From positions 10,221,760-10,285,759 of the forward strand of contig CM070727.1 in assembly GCA_036346275.1 (NCBI GenBank): 64,000 nt of DNA, given 5' to 3'. The notes under the pieces are model-generated. The model did not search any database, had not been told where the DNA came from, and worked only from the letters and a program-made list of their open reading frames with translations. The position numbers and the translations under genes are program-made. Each line of letters begins with the position of its first letter. Position 1 is the stretch's first letter. Source of the stretch: Otatea glauca. Its lineage: Eukaryota; Streptophyta; Magnoliopsida; Poales; Poaceae. This document shows positions 21,075-31,136 of this stretch, piece after piece.

Positions 21075-24000
21075 TGAAAGTTCAAGCTCCATTAAGTTGA
21101 TTTTGGTGTTAATGACAAATCTAATATTGAGACTAACTCTTTTGATAATCATAATATTGATTAGTCTCAATTGTTAATTAATGATAAATCTTTTATAAGA
21201 CTAATTCTTTTATTGAGCTTAACTCTCATTAGTCTCTTTTGGATGAAAAGATGGAAATATCAAAGGTATGCATTCGAATTCATATTATCATATCTTGTTG
21301 CATTCTTTGGATATAATATTCATAATCATATTGATAAACTCAAATATGGGACTAACTCTTTTATTGAGTATATCTTTGATTAGTCTCATCTTATTGAAAA
21401 ATGGAAAACCCAAGGTATGCACTCGTATTCATTTTACGATATCTTAATGCATATTTTGGATTCAAGTAAAATGATGAACTCTACCATTATTTAGGCCTCA
21501 AGATGTGCATTAATGTTTCAACTCCATATATACATGAATGCACACATTTATGGGGAGTTCATGCTTAAATCTTGAAGTTTCAAAGTATTGATCTAATTCA
21601 TCTTTCTATATCAAGGATCATTACTTTAAAACAACCCCTTGAGTATATTTAACTTGTGTAGTTGTAGTATACTCATGGCAATATAGGATAAACTCCAAAG
21701 CAATCCAAAAAATTGAATATGTGCATATTGATTCAAATTCAATTATTTGCATGCATACATCTAACGAAGTTTATTCTATAATTAATGGTCTTAAGAGTAT
21801 TGATCCCTTTCTACCACTCCATATAAACTGGATCATTACTTTTAGATTCCATCGAATTGAGTATATGAAACTTGTGTAGTTAATATATATTCATGACAAT
21901 TTAAATACAATTTAAATTGTGTTCGATTGCCATTCAATCAACAAAGAACTAGTCATGTGTTGATGGTTCACTTTGTTGATCCTAGGGCAATCAAAAATTC
22001 TTGAGTATATGAAGCATTAGTTGCATTAGTATACTTAAGACACAATTAATCTTTCAATCATTTGACTTTGGGTTGTGGTCAATCATCAAAGGAAAAGATC
22101 AAAGGATGTTGGGAGCATCCATTTTGTGTTAATGGAGTGTAATGATGGTTGAGACAACCATGTATTTTGGACTAACACTTTCAATGAGTTTGAAATAGGT
22201 TAAGTCCAAGGTTGAGATGGATAAACGGGACAAGGACGTCATCATGGGTTGATGAGCATCAAGAGAGGATCTCGAAGCTAAGACAAGGGGAGTTCATCAT
22301 GTGTTGATGAACAAGACGAAGATCCTGACTTGGAGAGAAGATGGAAATCATAAAAGCTCCAAGTGGATGTGCTAGAGGCAAAGGTATAACTAGCTAGGGT
22401 TAAGGATGTGTTCCTAGTCTTTTACCGATCTCGGTGTTTGGATGGGAGACCAGGTTGCTAGTTAGGTGCCGTACTATTAAGAGGGGTTAAGTATTTTAGC
22501 TTGAGCTTCATCATGTGTTGATGAACTCAATCTGGTTTACTCTAGCTCACTCTCTATTTGGTTCTTGCATGAGCTAAGTATTTGCATGTGTTGCAAATAA
22601 GAGAGCTCATGCTCGCTTCTTATTGAATCTTAATCGATTTGGTTTTTGTATGGAACTATGGATTTTCATGTGTTGCAAAAGGAAGATAGCTCATGTAATT
22701 TAGTTTATGTGGTTTTTATTTGGAGCTAAGTTTTGCATGTATTGCAAAAGGTGAGAGCTCATGCATCGGTGTTTTAACTTGTGATTTGATCATGTGTTGA
22801 TCATCACAAGGCTAAGTAAAGTTTATGATTTTTTTTATTTGCAAATGTGTTTTAGAAACAATCTAGAGGTTATGGTTTTGATCCTAGAGCATGTGTTGGC
22901 ATTTGCAAAGTGTCGGGATCATGTGTTGATCCTTACATGGCTAGAGGATTGATCTCATGGGTTCTCGGTTATTTGCAAATGTGTTTTGCAAATTATTTTG
23001 ATCATGAGTTGATCACCAAATGGCATAAGATTTTATCTTATTGACTCTCTCTAGCTTGTAGTTACGCTCTTGATCAAGTCTATGTGAGGGATTTCGAGAA
23101 ATCAGATTTTAGACTTGAATGACTACATTAGAGTATTTATTTTTGTGATATTTAGAAATATCTATGGTTGCTTAAATCTTTAAAATAGGTAGAGATTGTA
23201 GCCCTCGTGATAAGCTTCGTATAGAATCAAATATCACCTAAATCAGAGTTCGAAGTAAAAAGTTATGAGTGTTTTAGTGCTTGGACCAGTGGTAGCACCG
23301 CCCCTAGTAGGGCGGACGGTAGCACTGGCCCGAGCGGTGCTACCGGTCCAAAGGGCGGTGTAAAAAGTCCAGAATGCATGTTTTTAGCCCAAGAAAAAGA
23401 AAAAAGGCCCGGTGCTACCGCCCGAAGCCCAGTAGCACCGGATTTTCTGAGTAATAGCTAGTTTTTCTAGCCGTTGGCCTAGAGGTCGGTGCTACCGACT
23501 CTAGTAGGGCAGTAGCACCGGGTTTACTGCACTTTTTGCCCGTTTTTGCCCCCCAACGGCTAGTTTTCTTGGAGGAGGCTATAAAAGGAGCCTTAGGGCT
23601 GGCATTGGTTTGTTGCTGACCTTGAGGAAGGTTTGTGGGAGTTGTGTGCATGTGTTGCTCTCTTCCATTTGATTTTTGAGCTAAGAGTGAGCTCTATTTG
23701 CATGTGTTGCATTTAGGAGAGGATTGAGAGCCTCTTGTGTATGTGTTGCACTTGAGGGAAGCCTTATGCATGTGTTGCACTTGGTGAGGATCAAGCTAGA
23801 GGGCTTGATTTGTTACTCTTGGTGTTTACCGACACCTAGACGGCGTGTGGAGGCGTCGTGCACAGTGACTTTCTCAAGGAGATTGTGAGAAGGCCCGGCA
23901 AAGTTGTGAAGGTCGGAGCTCGTCTACCCGGAGGGGGAAAGTGCTACCACTAGTGGAATCAAGGCGGTGCTCAATTCGTGGAGCCGGCCCAAAGAGGTTT

Positions 24001-24359
24001 GGGCTAGCCTCAACGTGGATTAGGGGAGACCGACAAGTCTCCGAACACCATGGTAAAACATCATTGTGTCTCTTTGTGTTTTCTTTCAATTCTCTATTTA
24101 CATTGTTGCAATTTACAATCCTAGAATTAAATTGCTTGATTGTCTTTAGAATTATATATTCTTGAGTAGAGACATAATTAGCTAGTGCACTTAGTGAGCC
24201 TAGTTGATTTAGGCTTTAATTTATCAAAACCTTAGTTTATCGCTTCCGCATTGATTATTGTTTAGGTTTTGACATAGAGATCAATAGAGCGTGTTTTTAG
24301 TGAGAAGAATTTTAAAGCCGCCTATTCACCTCCCTCTAGTCAGCATCCTTGATCTTATA
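21075..24359. mobile_element. Solo LTR, 3.3 kb, probable SIRE-type Copia
   Basis: It lies between two copies of GCTGT (21070-21074 and 24360-24364). Removing it plus one copy rejoins the RNase H reading frame exactly (WRTYLQ to RGEFVIK), which proves the insertion. It starts TGAAAGTTCAAGC and ends with CCTATTCACC-TCCCTCTAGTC, then GATCTTATA. This end resembles the SIRE-type LTR end at 63128 (ATTCACCCCCC...GATCCTACA), with TA in place of terminal CA. It has no coding region. It carries many CATGTGTTG words and GC-rich palindromes. Recombination between two LTRs would have deleted the rest. Confidence 0.85.
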
Positions 24360-24364
24360 GCTGT

Positions 24365-25442
24365 AAATAAGTCCGCCACTTCTCCATTGCCAATATCAAA
24401 GCCAAGAACTCCTTTTCATATATGGACAGGTTTCTGTGTACTGATCCGAGAGCCTTACTGAAGAAAGCCACTGGGTGTCCTTGTTGTAACAATACAACTC
24501 CTACCCCTTGGTCACAAGCATCTGTCTCCACTTCAAAGCCTTGCTCGAAATCTGGTAATCTCAGCACCGGTGTAGTTGACATGGCTTGCTTTAACTGAAT
24601 AAAAGCCTCTTCAGCTTGCTCATCCCACCCAAAGGCCTTTTTCTTTAACAGATTAGTTAGTGGTTTCGCTAATATTCCATAGCTTTTAACAAATTTCCTG
24701 TAGTACCCGATCAGCCCTATAAATCCTCGCAACTCCGTCACGTTCCTTGGTCTTGGCTATTCCAACATAACTTGAGTTTTCCTGGAATTCGCTGCAACTC
24801 CTTGATCTGATATAATGCGACCTAAGTATTCTAGTTGTCTCTGGGCAAATGTGCATTTAGACCTTTTTACAAAGAATTGGTGATCTCTTAGTGTTTGCAG
24901 GACTGCCGTTAAATGCTCAACACGGGCGTTGATATCCAGACTATAGATAAGAATGTCATCTATAAAAACCAGCACAAACTTCCAGAGATAAGGTGTCAAC
25001 ACCGAGTTCATGACACATTGAAAAGTGGTAGGAGCATTCGTAAGACTGAATGGCATGACTTTGAATTGATAGTGTCTGTGATGGGTCTTGAAAGCTGTCT
25101 TTATCTCATCCTCTTCTTTCATGCATATCTGATGATACCCTGCTCGGAGATCCAACTTAGAAAACTACTTGGTGCCAGCTAATTCATCTAATAACTCATC
25201 TATCACATGCATATGAAACTTGTTCTTCATGGTTAGATCATTTAGGCGACGATAGTTTACACAGAATCTCCAAGAGCCATCCTACTTTTCCACCAACAAC
25301 ACTGATGAAGCAAAAGGGCTTACACTCAGGGTTATTATCCCAGTCGAGAGCATTTCAGCTATTTGTCTTTCAATCTCATTCTTATGCATTGGCGACTATC
25401 GATAAGGTCTTGAATTTACTAGAGTAGCTCCTGGAGTTAATG
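24365..25442 (-). pseudogene. Gypsy reverse transcriptase and RNase H, broken
   Basis: RT is on frame 25155-24757: MDLRAGYHQICMKEEDEIKT and PYLWKFVLVFIDDILIYSLD with the catalytic FIDD. RT start motifs (NDLTMKNKF) lie upstream in 25155-25300, interrupted by stops. RNase H starts on 24741-24365: LRGFIGLIGYYRKFVKSYG, VETDACDQGVGVVLLQQG, YEKEFLALILAMEKWRTYLQ. The frame breaks at the solo LTR. These enzymes copied the element RNA into DNA. Confidence 0.9.
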
Positions 25443-26243
25443 TTATAGCATGGCATACTCCCTCCTTGGAGGTAGTCCCTTTGGTTCGGCGAAAACGTCT
25501 GCAGGATGATCTAGCACTGTCGTGATTGCTGTCGGTATTGGGTCCTCTCCATCATGTTTCTCTGGTTCTAAAACTGCCATTGCCCAAATATTACCTCTAC
25601 TCCACTTATCCAGCTGTTCCACATTCAGGGACTTAATTTCAGCCTTCTCCACTCCTCTCACTCCCAGTAACTGAAATCTTTTACCCTTATGGTCAAATTC
25701 TACTACCTTGTCTTTCCAATGACAAGTCATGGGACTGTGTACCCTTAGCCAGTCCATCCCTAATATTGCATCATAAGCCTCCAATTCTAGAACCCTCAAA
25801 TCTGTCTGGAATGTATGGCCTTGCGTCCACCATTCCATTTTAGGTACCCAATTATCACACTGTAGCACATCACCATTTGCCACCCTTACATCAACCGGTT
25901 TGGTCTTTTGAGGGACACTATCAATCTTGTGCAAGAAACCCGCATTCACAAAACTATGGGAAGTGCCCGAATCAAGGAGAATAAGCATAACTTGATTCCT
26001 CACTAGGGCCAAAATGCGCACTGTCTCAACTTCCTCGGTGCCTGATAACGCATTCAGCGATAAATTGCACGCCTCCTCCTTGTCAAACTCCGTTGCCTCC
26101 AGCATATCAAGCACAACATCCGGCAACACTTCTCCTTGTTCTTCTAGAGTGATGGCCTGTAGCTGCGCTTGAAGCTTTTTTACATTGTAAATGGTGGTTG
26201 GGCTCGTACTTCTCCCCACATTGATAACACAAGCCATTGGCAC
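25443..26243 (-). pseudogene. Gypsy aspartic protease and linker
   Basis: The 266-codon frame reads VMLILLDSGTSHSFVNAGFL, with the DSGTS active site, then LELEAYDAILGMDWLRVHSP, the conserved ILGMDWL strand of plant Gypsy proteases. The end (VFAEPKGLPPRREY) begins the linker to RT. A frameshift separates it from gag at 26107-26243. Confidence 0.88.
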
Positions 26244-27347
26244 GACGATATTTGCGCAATTGTCTGGTCTTCCACAACTCTCCTTGCCCCATTTTCAGGT
26301 TGCCTTGTTGATTATCTGTCCTGTTCAAGCCTCTACCATCCCTGTCACTTCCTAGCTTCGGTTTCCAAGCCTTACTGCGATCAAGCACATCCTGTTGTAC
26401 TTTAGCTAGTAAGGCTGCTCGATCCACTGTTTTGGGGATCTGACTCTGCACAGCACCCCTTAATTCCGGCTTCAAGCCTTTCACAAATTGAGATACAAAC
26501 AATTATTCGCCATAATAAGGATTGTGCATCAAGATTTCGAACATCAACTCATCAAACTAACTCTTATATTCGGCCACCGTGCCGGTTTTCTTGATCTCTA
26601 CTAGCTCTTCCAACAACGTTCATTGGTCAAAGGCCCCAAACTTCATCTCCACTGTGTGCACAAATTGCCCCTAATCCCCAAATCATTCCGAGACTTTTAC
26701 ACTTGCAACCAACGTGCAGCATTGCCTTCCATGTGCATGGTTGCCGCCGTCACCCATAATGCTTCAGGGATGTTGAATAGCCTAAAATAGTCCATGCATT
26801 TGTCACGCCAGAGTCGAGGGCTCTTTCCATCAAATCTAGGAAAATATAACTTGGGCAATGGACTCCTCATCGTTCCTCTCGGTTCCCTCAGCGACCACAA
26901 ATTTGGACCGAAAGTTTCTTGCAGAGCCCCAATCGAACACTTGGTATGTGCACCTTCTGAAGAAGAAGATGGTTCCTCCTCTGCCCTTACCCATGGGTTC
27001 GATGGTGCTGGGATGAATAAAGCCTTTCCCATCGTCGATGTTGATCCCTCCCCGTTTCCTTGTGTCTCCACTGCCCGCCCTGCAGTGATCTGCACCACCG
27101 CCTGTGCTGTCGCCTCTATCTGCTTCGCGAGAAATTGTTGATCTTTAGAACTGTGCTCCATCGCCTTGGTCGTGAGCTCAGTCCACATCATCAGTTGCTA
27201 TTGCGTGGAGTCAATCATCTCCACTCGCGCAAACAATAGATCAAGACTCTCCTTAATGTCGGATTGTTGCTCCTCTGACCTTCTTGCCGTCTCTCCCATT
27301 GCCTCCAGGACGAATTGGATCTGAACCGATGGTTTTGGGGGAGCCAT
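26107..27347 (-). pseudogene. Gypsy gag with zinc knuckle, broken
   Basis: The likely start is the ATG at 27347 (MAPPKPSVQIQFVLEAM), the first Met after the primer site. An in-frame TAG near 27198 separates it from the main frame 27191-26697 (LPKLYFPRFDGKSPRLWRDK; MHMEGNAARWLQV), the conserved retrotransposon-gag fold. More stops lie at 26510-26700. Frame 26502-26107 (FVSQFVKGLKPELRGAVQSQ) ends in a knuckle, CYQCGEKYEPNHHLQC. Confidence 0.85.
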
Positions 27348-27475
27348 GATCTTCTAACTATGCCAAGCCAACCAGGTTCTTGGGATTTCACAGGGATCCT
27401 CAGAACCGAACAACTCGATTCGGAGTTCCCCAACCCTCCTCTGGGATTTTACAGCTTGAAGCCCGATCGAACGTA

Positions 27476-27487
27476 GCTCTGATACCA
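27476..27487 (-). other. Primer binding site, initiator tRNA-Met type
   Basis: The minus strand reads TGGTATCAGAGC, complementary to the 3' end of plant initiator tRNA-Met, two bases inside the 5' LTR. Confidence 0.92.
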
Positions 27488-27489
27488 AA

Positions 27490-27799
27490 CGTCACATCCC
27501 CTTACCACAAGTCTTTTGGGGTGTGAGATCAACTAGACCACAACAAAAAGAAGGAAGAACGGAGAAAGAACCAACCAAAAATACAAACAAGGAAATTTCA
27601 TTCCATTTTCTATTTGCCTTTCGATTCTCCAGTACAAGGGTTTTTATACTCAGGGATCCTCTCCTTTTACCTTGTTCAACTAATCCCCTCTGTAATTACA
27701 GCCTAAAGTGACAAAGAAATTACAACTACAGTGTTGTTGCCGCCCTTTACAAACCCAGCCGTGGGATCATTTCCCTTTTTATCTAAACCACCCGTTACA
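27490..27799 (-). repeat. Gypsy 5' LTR, 310 bp
   Basis: It matches 19080-19407 over its length. The terminal base next to the primer site is changed (GATGTGACG instead of GATGTGACA). The right end, GTTACA, is followed by the CTCCG duplication (27800-27804). Confidence 0.93.
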
Positions 27800-27804
27800 C
27801 TCCG

Positions 27805-30300
27805 CGGGCTCCACCTCCTCCAAACAGTACACGCCCACGCGTCTATAAAAGACACATGTCCCTTGCACCCCAATTTTCTCTCCTCACATCACCCCACCTT
27901 GCCGACTCCCCGTTAACCACCACCGTTGACATAGCTGCCAGCAAGGCTCCTCCGCCGTGAACGCCACCCCAACCTCCTCCTAGCACGCTCCGGTGTGCAA
28001 TCTTCGGTCTCTAACTGATCAGCGCCTCGCGTTCCGCTTGCTCCCTCGACCACCCCATCCACCTAATTAGAGGTGGGCATCCTATCGTGCCGGGCCGGCC
28101 CGGCACGGGCCCATCGTGCTTCGGGCTTGAACCGTGTCGGGCCGTGACGGCCCGTCGTGCCGTGCCGACCTGGCTCGCCTTCGGCGAGCCCAGGTATAGC
28201 CCATTTGCCCTTCGTGCCTGCTTCGTGTCGTGTCGGCCCAAGCCCGGTCTATTTACATTATTGCGACGAGAGGAAAGGATCCGGAAACACACGAATTTGA
28301 TTGTACAAAAAATATGCCTTATAAACTACTACTAGTATTGTCGTAAAAAAGAAAGATGTTACTAGTAGTATCAGGCTATCAATCTGGCGTATGCATATGA
28401 TGCAACACCAGTGTTTGGGTGAAACATGTCTTGAGATGAATCGGGGGTAAGAAGTTGGCACTCCTAGATTGATTCCCTTTGAGGGCACTCATTTCCAACC
28501 ACATGCAAGGCCTCACACATCCTGCTACATGCTACCAATCCAACGACACATACCCCCCAACATGCAGTAAGGCCAATTCAAATACGTGAGATCGGCGACA
28601 TTGAATCGTTTACAAGAGAGAATAATGGTCTCAGATGATCAGATCAGTAGTAAAAGGCATCCTGTGTGGATATTAGTAATGCTGGCAATGGACACAAATA
28701 TTGGGGGAAAAGAAGTAAATTTTATTCAATCTTGAACATGTACAGAGTTACTGTCTCGTCAAAAACCTTACACCCCGGTGCGGGGTACCCCCGTTAAGGA
28801 AAATAGTACAGTAACTACGTGTGTGTATGTGTGTGTATATATAGACTACTCGAGGCTGAGATTGTCAAAGTCGGCTACCGCGCTCGTGATCTCCGGATCC
28901 TAGGGCTAATGTTGTATCTTGTCATCTGCATGCTCTCAGTCTTTGAGCATGTAATTGCTCTTGCAAAATATTTTATTTCGTGACGGAAGAGCAAAAAAAA
29001 GAAAGCAAATTGAGAGCAAATAGAGTGAACAAATGAGAGAACGAGTTGGTTTTGGGGGCTGAACAAATGAGAGAATGTGTGCGGTTAGCTCAGGAGAGAA
29101 AGAACGAGTTTCAGGTGCTGAAGTGCTGAACAAATGACTGCCCGATAGAATTTTATAGCCATCAGAAGAGTCTTTGGCTCATTATGCTTGTTGCGCTCAG
29201 GTTCATTTCAATCATGTCGCGTCGCTTTTCGTCTCTTATCGTGTCACGTCGTTGTGTATTTGCCGAATGTGCGGAGAGAGTTTGTTGCCTGTTGTGTGAA
29301 TCTATCTGTTGGGGAATTATTTCCCCCATTTCTCTACTCTCTTTTCCCGAATTATTTTTAATTTTTTTATAAAAATAATATGACAAAGCAAAATTTTACA
29401 AAAATACCCACATGCCGCCATTTAAATGGCGGCATGTGAGTATTTTTGCAAAATTTTACTTTAGCATATTATTTTTGTTAAATCATTTTAAAAAATATCC
29501 CTCTTTTCACTCTCTCCCTCTCCTTTTCCCTGCAAAAAAAAAATGCACACGGCCTTTACCCTAATTCCCCGATTTTACATAGGCTTGAGAGCATTTTTTA
29601 ATGGAGACGATGTCTATCGGTTTGTGCATGCGTGTGAGAGCATTAGGGTATGTACAATAAGCCTACATCAGTTTACTCTTAGTAAGTGCACATATCAGTT
29701 GTGCTTGTTGAATTATCGAGTTGATGCCATGGTATGGAGGCCTTGCAATGTTCAGGTCTTCATTTCATTCATATTCTGGTATATTGTAGGAGCAACACAA
29801 TTAGCCACAAAGTTGAGGTTAGCGTTGATAAAAGCATTCTAGATGTGAATGCTCAAATTAAATGCTTTAGTGTTTCTCTAGAGTTAACCTTTAAAGATAG
29901 CTATTGTATAAGCTGATTCTATTATTTCCTCTAGATGATATGGATGAAAGATAGAGTAAACAACTGATATTGTTATTTACTTACCCTTACTACTAGTTTT
30001 ATGTGATAGCTAGCCTTTAGTGCTTCCAGAGAGCTAGTTGCTAACACAGACATGTGACATGCGATGCAAATTATACAGCCCAACCATCTCAAGTTCTCAA
30101 CTCACACACAAGACAACTTATATATCAGTACACGCATGGGACACTGGACAGACTTCCGACTACTTTCCCCTTCTTTTCCTCTCCAACACGCATACGCGTT
30201 CCCCAGAGTTCCCCAAATCCGAAGCAAGCGCTCAAGACCGTCGACCCCGTGGGCTCACCACCGACCGGGGCGAGCTGGTGCGCGTGCGGTCGCCAGCCAG
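27805..30300. other. Repeat-derived intergenic region
   Basis: No intact gene. 28072-28260 starts AGAGGTGGGCATC and is rich in GTGCCGGGCC-type words, typical of one end of a grass hAT element. 28660-28860 is anonymous, with a short TGTG run near 28822. 29361-29486 is a palindrome (separate entry). 29640-29930 resembles a worn MITE (GGGTATGTACAATAAGC at one side, CTATTGTATAAGC at the other). These labels are inferred from motif style. Confidence 0.45.
29361..29486. repeat. Large near-perfect palindrome, about 126 bp
   Basis: Centred between 29423 and 29424 on CATTTAAATG. The arms of about 63 bp match with only a few changes: the inner 15 bases (AAATGGCGGCATGTG) are perfect, then GTATTTTTG, AAAATTTT and CATATTATTTTT follow in register on both sides. 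RNA or single-stranded DNA here would form a long hairpin with almost no loop. It is probably a tiny foldback element; a small-RNA precursor is possible but unsupported. Confidence 0.9.
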
Positions 30301-30309
30301 CTGAGTCCA

Positions 30310-30650
30310 TAGGCATGACCGCGGTGGGCGGCAGCGGCGGTAACGAGGTAGGGCCGCGACGCCGGCCTCTCCCTCCCCCACGACGGCCACGGCGACGACA
30401 ACGGCAGAAACGCGGCCGCAGCAGGTGGTGCGGCATCTCAACGCGGCGAGGCACAAGGTGCGGTTTCGATGGGGGTGCCGGAGTTCGTCTTCACCGCCGA
30501 GGTGCGCTCGCCCAGCCTCCACATCCGCAAGGTCCTCCTCGACTGCGGCGTCGTCCAGACCGACGCCCTCACCGTCGACCCCCTCGCCTCCCTCGAGAAG
30601 GTTCCATACACAGATTCCTCACTCGCAACGCTACTGTTATGTGCTTGCGT
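30310..30650 (+). other. Unidentified coding-like GC-rich fragment
   Basis: A GC-rich block with exon-like composition. In one frame it gives MGVPEFVFTAEVRSPSLHIR and KVLLDCGVVQTDALTVDPLA, which does not look like random translation, followed by a stop at about 30650. I do not recognise the family. It could be a first exon of a captured or truncated gene. It is not part of the peptidase gene that follows. Confidence 0.35.
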
Positions 30651-30659
30651 GTGATTTGC

Positions 30660-31110
30660 CTGACTGGGTGTCTGGGCTGGGACGGTGCTTGTGGCAGAGG
30701 CGTGCGCGGCTGCTCGGGGGCTCGGCGCGGCGCCCCAGCGTGCGCGGCGACTCGGGGCCCGGCGTGCGCGGCTGCTCGGCGGCCCGGCGCGGCGCCCCGG
30801 CGTGCGCGGCTGCTCGGCTGTCCGGCCCGGCGCGGCCCCAGCGGTTCGGCGGCCACGACCACGGCACCGTGCGTCCGGCCGCGTGCCCTGCCCCTGGCTG
30901 CGTGCCCTGCCGCGTGCTGGCGGGTCGGCGTGCCGCCGTGCCGCCCGAAGACCTGTGCGGGCCGTGCTGGCCCGGGCACGGCCCATCTCTCCGTGCCGTG
31001 CCGGACCGACCATCGTGCCCAGTTGGCAGGCCCGGTACGGCCCGAGCCCGATCTCTACAGTACCGTGCCGTGCCCTGGATCGGGCCGGGCCGGGCTTTCG
31101 TCGTGCTGGC
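30660..31110. repeat. GC-rich repeat block upstream of the peptidase gene
   Basis: The phrase GCGTGCGCGGCTGCTCGG recurs, with small changes, near 30697, 30738, 30761 and 30802, as a loose tandem array. From about 30950 the text turns into GTGCCGTGCCGG / GGCCCGGTACGGCCC words like those at 28080-28200. It is probably hAT-derived sequence. It reaches to within 30 bp of the ATG of the next gene. Confidence 0.55.
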
Positions 31111-31136
31111 CCGGAAGTCTGCTCTGCTTGCTCGCC

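Larger units (their letters stand above)
19080..27799 (-). mobile_element. Complete Ty3/Gypsy chromovirus-type element, 8.7 kb with nested insert
   Basis: Two LTRs (19080-19407 and 27490-27799), an initiator-tRNA-Met primer site, a polypurine tract and CTCCG duplications define a full element on the minus strand. Without the 3.3-kb solo LTR inside it, it is about 5.4 kb. Small size, LTRs of about 320 bp and a chromodomain after integrase fit the Reina branch of chromoviruses, though the clade is inferred. Gag-pol is broken by several stops and frameshifts. The LTRs differ at a number of sites and by short indels, so the insertion is not recent. Confidence 0.92.

Noticed and set aside
22395..22480. 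A functional 5S rRNA gene.
   Set aside because: Only fragments resemble 5S, the spacing is wrong, and it sits in an LTR.
27476..27487. A tRNA gene for methionine.
   Set aside because: Only the 12-base complement to the tRNA end is present; it is a retrotransposon primer site. The same holds at 47926, 54230 and 63131.
30054..31136. Upstream in-phase open frame before the thylakoidal peptidase, which would extend the protein to 616 residues.
   Set aside because: It is low-complexity, Arg/Pro/Ala-rich translation of GC-rich repeats. The conserved N-terminus MAIRMTVSYSGYVAQN starts at 31137.
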